From the NCBI GenBank assembly GCA_964545665.1, contig CAZJGF010000088.1, positions 1 to 6,546 on the forward strand: a stretch of DNA of 6,546 nt, read 5' to 3'. Shown piece by piece: positions 4,705-6,546 of the stretch. This stretch comes from CAZJGF01 sp964545665 (GTDB taxonomy: Bacteria; Chloroflexota; Dehalococcoidia; GIF9; AB-539-J10). Under the pieces are notes generated by a model. That model was not told the origin of the DNA and ran no database searches. It saw only the letters and a list, made by a program, of their open reading frames with translations. The position numbers were made by a program, and so were the translations under genes. Each line of letters opens with the position of its first letter. Position 1 is the first letter of the stretch.

Positions 4705-6546
4705 GTGAACTCAGCACAACTGGAAGAACAATTAAGGACTCTACCAACAAGCCCGGGAGTCTACCTATTCAAGGATAAGCAGGATAAGGTTATTTATGTG
4801 GGTAAGGCTGCTAATCTAAGCAGCCGAGTAAGGAGTTACTTTGCTGCTCCTAACAGCTTATCATCAAAGATTCAGCAACTGGTATTGAGGATAACTGGCC
4901 TCGAATTTATTGTTACTAACTCCAAGCAAGAAGCACTTATCGTGGAATGCAATATGATAAAAAAATATCACCCCCGCTACAATGTACGCCTCAAAGATGA
5001 TAAGACTTTCCCTTATCTTAAAGTAGCTGTCAATGAGAATTGGCCTGGTGTTTACATCACTCGCCGTTTTCAGGCGGACGGAGCAAGATATTTTGGCCCT
5101 TTTGCTAGTGCTGGCTCAGTACGCAAAACGCTAAGGCTAATCAAAAGAATCTTCCCATTTCGTTCTTGTAATAAGCACATCGATGGCACTGATAAACGAC
5201 CTTGTCTGGACTATTATATCCATCGCTGTCTTGGGCCATGCATTGGCGCGGTGACTAAGGAGGAATATCAGGAGGTAATAAATCAAGTCATGTTATTCTT
5301 GGGAGGCAAACAAGAGTTGGTGCTTCACGAGCTAAACAGTAAGATGGAAGCAGCAGCCCGGGAACTTCAATTCGAGAGAGCCGCTTTGCTACGTGATCAA
5401 ATTTGCGCCATCGAGAATGTTATAGAAGGACAGAAGATTGCAGTTGCATTGAAAGGTGAGCAAGATGTCATTGCTTTTGCACAGAATGGAGGGGAGGCTT
5501 ATGTGGAAATCTTCTTCGTTCGCAATAATAAACTTGCTGGCCATGAGCATTTTGTCATGGAGGGCATATGCGATGAGCAGCCGAGTCAAATAATGGCAAG
5601 CTTCGTGAAACAATACTATGCTTCAGCTTCGTATATACCGTCAGTAATATTGCTTCAGCATCCGGTCGACGAACTGGCCGTGCATACTCAGTGGCTTAGA
5701 AAGCAGAGAGGGGGTAGTGTGAAACTCCAGGTGCCACAGCGAGGTGTTAAGAAGCAACTGGTGAACATGGTGGCTGAGAACGCCAGCAGAAGCCTACTAT
5801 TGGCCAAAGCTAAGCAGCTAAATTTAGAAACGGTGACTTCTGGCTTGCGAGAGTTAGAAACTAATCTTCGCCTGCCTCGAACACCAATGAGGATAGAGGG
5901 TTATGATATCTCTGATATTCAAGGCGCTTTGGCTGTGGGCAGCATGGTTGTTCTGGAGAAGGGCTGGCCCAAAACAGCGCATTACCGTCGCTTCCGAATT
6001 AAAGCAGTGCCCGGCGCTGACGATTATGCCATGATGCAAGAGATGCTAAGACGGCGTTTCAAAAGAGCTGTCATTGCGAGAAGCGATGGCGCCGAAGGAA
6101 TCTCACAGGAGGATAGCTGGACAATTATGCCTGACCTCATCCTTATCGATGGTGGTAAAGGACATCTCAATGCTGCATTAGAAGTAAGACGTGAGTTGGG
6201 AATTGATTCCATCCCTATGGCTAGCCTGGCTAAAGAAAATGAAGAAGTTTTTGTGCCAGGCAAGGCTGAGCCAGTTGATATACCCAGAGACTCCCCTGCC
6301 CTTCACATACTTCAAAGAGCAAGGGATGAGGCGCACCGCTTCGCCATAAGCTATCACCGGAAACTGCGGCGCAAACAGGGTGTCACCTCTGTTTTAGATG
6401 ACATTCCCGGCATCGGTCCAAAGCGAAAGAAAGCGTTACTGCAAAGATTCGGTTCAATTCAGGCTATTAAGGAAACCAGGCTCGAGGAACTTAGCCAAAC
6501 GAAGGGAATAACCTTGGTACTGGCTCAAAAAGTCAAGCAATATTTA
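4705..6546 (+). CDS. uvrC: excinuclease ABC subunit C, 3' end beyond the window
   Basis: UvrC makes both incisions of nucleotide excision repair after UvrA/UvrB find damage. The frame is open from GTG 4705 to the window end, 614 codons with no stop, so only the extreme C-terminus is missing. An in-frame TAA at 4648-4650 leaves GTG as the sensible start; it places LPTSPGVYLF at the usual position. The GIY-YIG nuclease has GVY at 18-20, YVG at 31-33, Arg41 and Glu76. The cysteine set C155, C167, C175, C179 has the spacing of the UvrC iron-sulfur site. A UVR helix for UvrB contact is at about 203-240. The RNase H-like domain has Asp401, Asp482 and His544. Helix-hairpin-helix motifs begin near 564. 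A repeat-derived insertion (residues 456-467) lies between the two aspartates. Confidence 0.96.
   Translation, partial: MNSAQLEEQLRTLPTSPGVYLFKDKQDKVIYVGKAANLSSRVRSYFAAPNSLSSKIQQLVLRITGLEFIVTNSKQEALIVECNMIKKYHPRYNVRLKDDKTFPYLKVAVNENWPGVYITRRFQADGARYFGPFASAGSVRKTLRLIKRIFPFRSCNKHIDGTDKRPCLDYYIHRCLGPCIGAVTKEEYQEVINQVMLFLGGKQELVLHELNSKMEAAARELQFERAALLRDQICAIENVIEGQKIAVALKGEQDVIAFAQNGGEAYVEIFFVRNNKLAGHEHFVMEGICDEQPSQIMASFVKQYYASASYIPSVILLQHPVDELAVHTQWLRKQRGGSVKLQVPQRGVKKQLVNMVAENASRSLLLAKAKQLNLETVTSGLRELETNLRLPRTPMRIEGYDISDIQGALAVGSMVVLEKGWPKTAHYRRFRIKAVPGADDYAMMQEMLRRRFKRAVIARSDGAEGISQEDSWTIMPDLILIDGGKGHLNAALEVRRELGIDSIPMASLAKENEEVFVPGKAEPVDIPRDSPALHILQRARDEAHRFAISYHRKLRRKQGVTSVLDDIPGIGPKRKKALLQRFGSIQAIKETRLEELSQTKGITLVLAQKVKQYL
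6070..6104 (+). repeat. palindromic dispersed-repeat-like element in frame inside uvrC
   Basis: The 35 bases begin GTCATTGCGAG, pass through AAGCGATGGCGCC and end GGAATCTC. They resemble the widespread bacterial intergenic repeat that reads roughly GTCATTGCGAGGAGCGAAG...GCAATCTC. That family is partly palindromic; here GGCGCC at the centre and GAG/CTC near the ends remain, while the ATTGC/GCAAT arms are degraded to ATTGC/GGAAT. It is read as residues 456-467 of UvrC (VIARSDGAEGIS). No stop occurs in any of its three forward frames. It sits between RRRF and LILIDGGKG, where related UvrC proteins have a short loop. Only one copy is present in this window, so family membership rests on my recollection of the repeat. 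Confidence 0.6.

Noticed and set aside
4694..4708. Tiny frame ATG AAA TTA TTG TGA overlapping the uvrC GTG, as a possible leader peptide
   Set aside because: The ATG lies within the likely -10 box and upstream of the predicted transcript start, so it would not be in the message; there is also no ribosome site.
1..6546. CRISPR array, toxin-antitoxin pair, phage genes or IS element
   Set aside because: Both strands were read and no regularly spaced repeats, transposase, terminal inverted repeats or known defence proteins were found.

Overview
The window is ordinary bacterial chromosome of moderate GC content, densely packed with housekeeping genes. The best guess at the host is an anaerobic Chloroflexota of the Dehalococcoidia type. 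The main reason is a Re-citrate-synthase-like protein of the homocitrate/isopropylmalate synthase family, known from Dehalococcoides and clostridia. This is inferred from remembered family features, not from a search. I see no phage, IS element, CRISPR array or defence system.

Layout. Positions 1-343 hold the possible 3' end of an unidentified plus-strand gene and a minus-strand tRNA-Gly(CCC) with encoded CCA. They also hold a decayed 5' half of a second glycine-type tRNA, lying directly behind a good stable-RNA promoter. Positions 344-1582 (minus) encode the Re-citrate synthase candidate. A 135-bp divergent spacer separates it from argC (1718-2761, plus). tRNA-Glu(TTC) follows argC after 13 bp. 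A minus-strand cluster converges on that tRNA. In order of transcription it is a Xer-type tyrosine recombinase (4635-3781), an 88-residue single-span membrane protein (3775-3509) and a protein-L-isoaspartate methyltransferase (3489-2851). From a 69-bp divergent spacer, uvrC starts at GTG 4705 and runs off the right edge, lacking only its last residues.

How the genes fit together. Re-citrate synthase would feed 2-oxoglutarate and glutamate synthesis, ArgC reduces N-acetylglutamyl phosphate on the way to arginine, and tRNA-Glu uses glutamate. The link is thematic and co-regulation is not shown. The right half is genome and protein maintenance: chromosome-dimer-type recombinase, isoaspartate repair and nucleotide excision repair.

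The most notable observations are: (1) a 35-bp dispersed-repeat-like sequence inserted in frame inside uvrC, in the manner of Rickettsia palindromic elements; (2) a half-tRNA relic left between a tRNA promoter and an intact tRNA; (3) a Xer recombinase with histidine where the catalytic lysine is expected; (4) -10-like boxes 8-14 nt in front of three start codons that lack Shine-Dalgarno sequences, suggesting leaderless transcripts. No complete undescribed system is evident.
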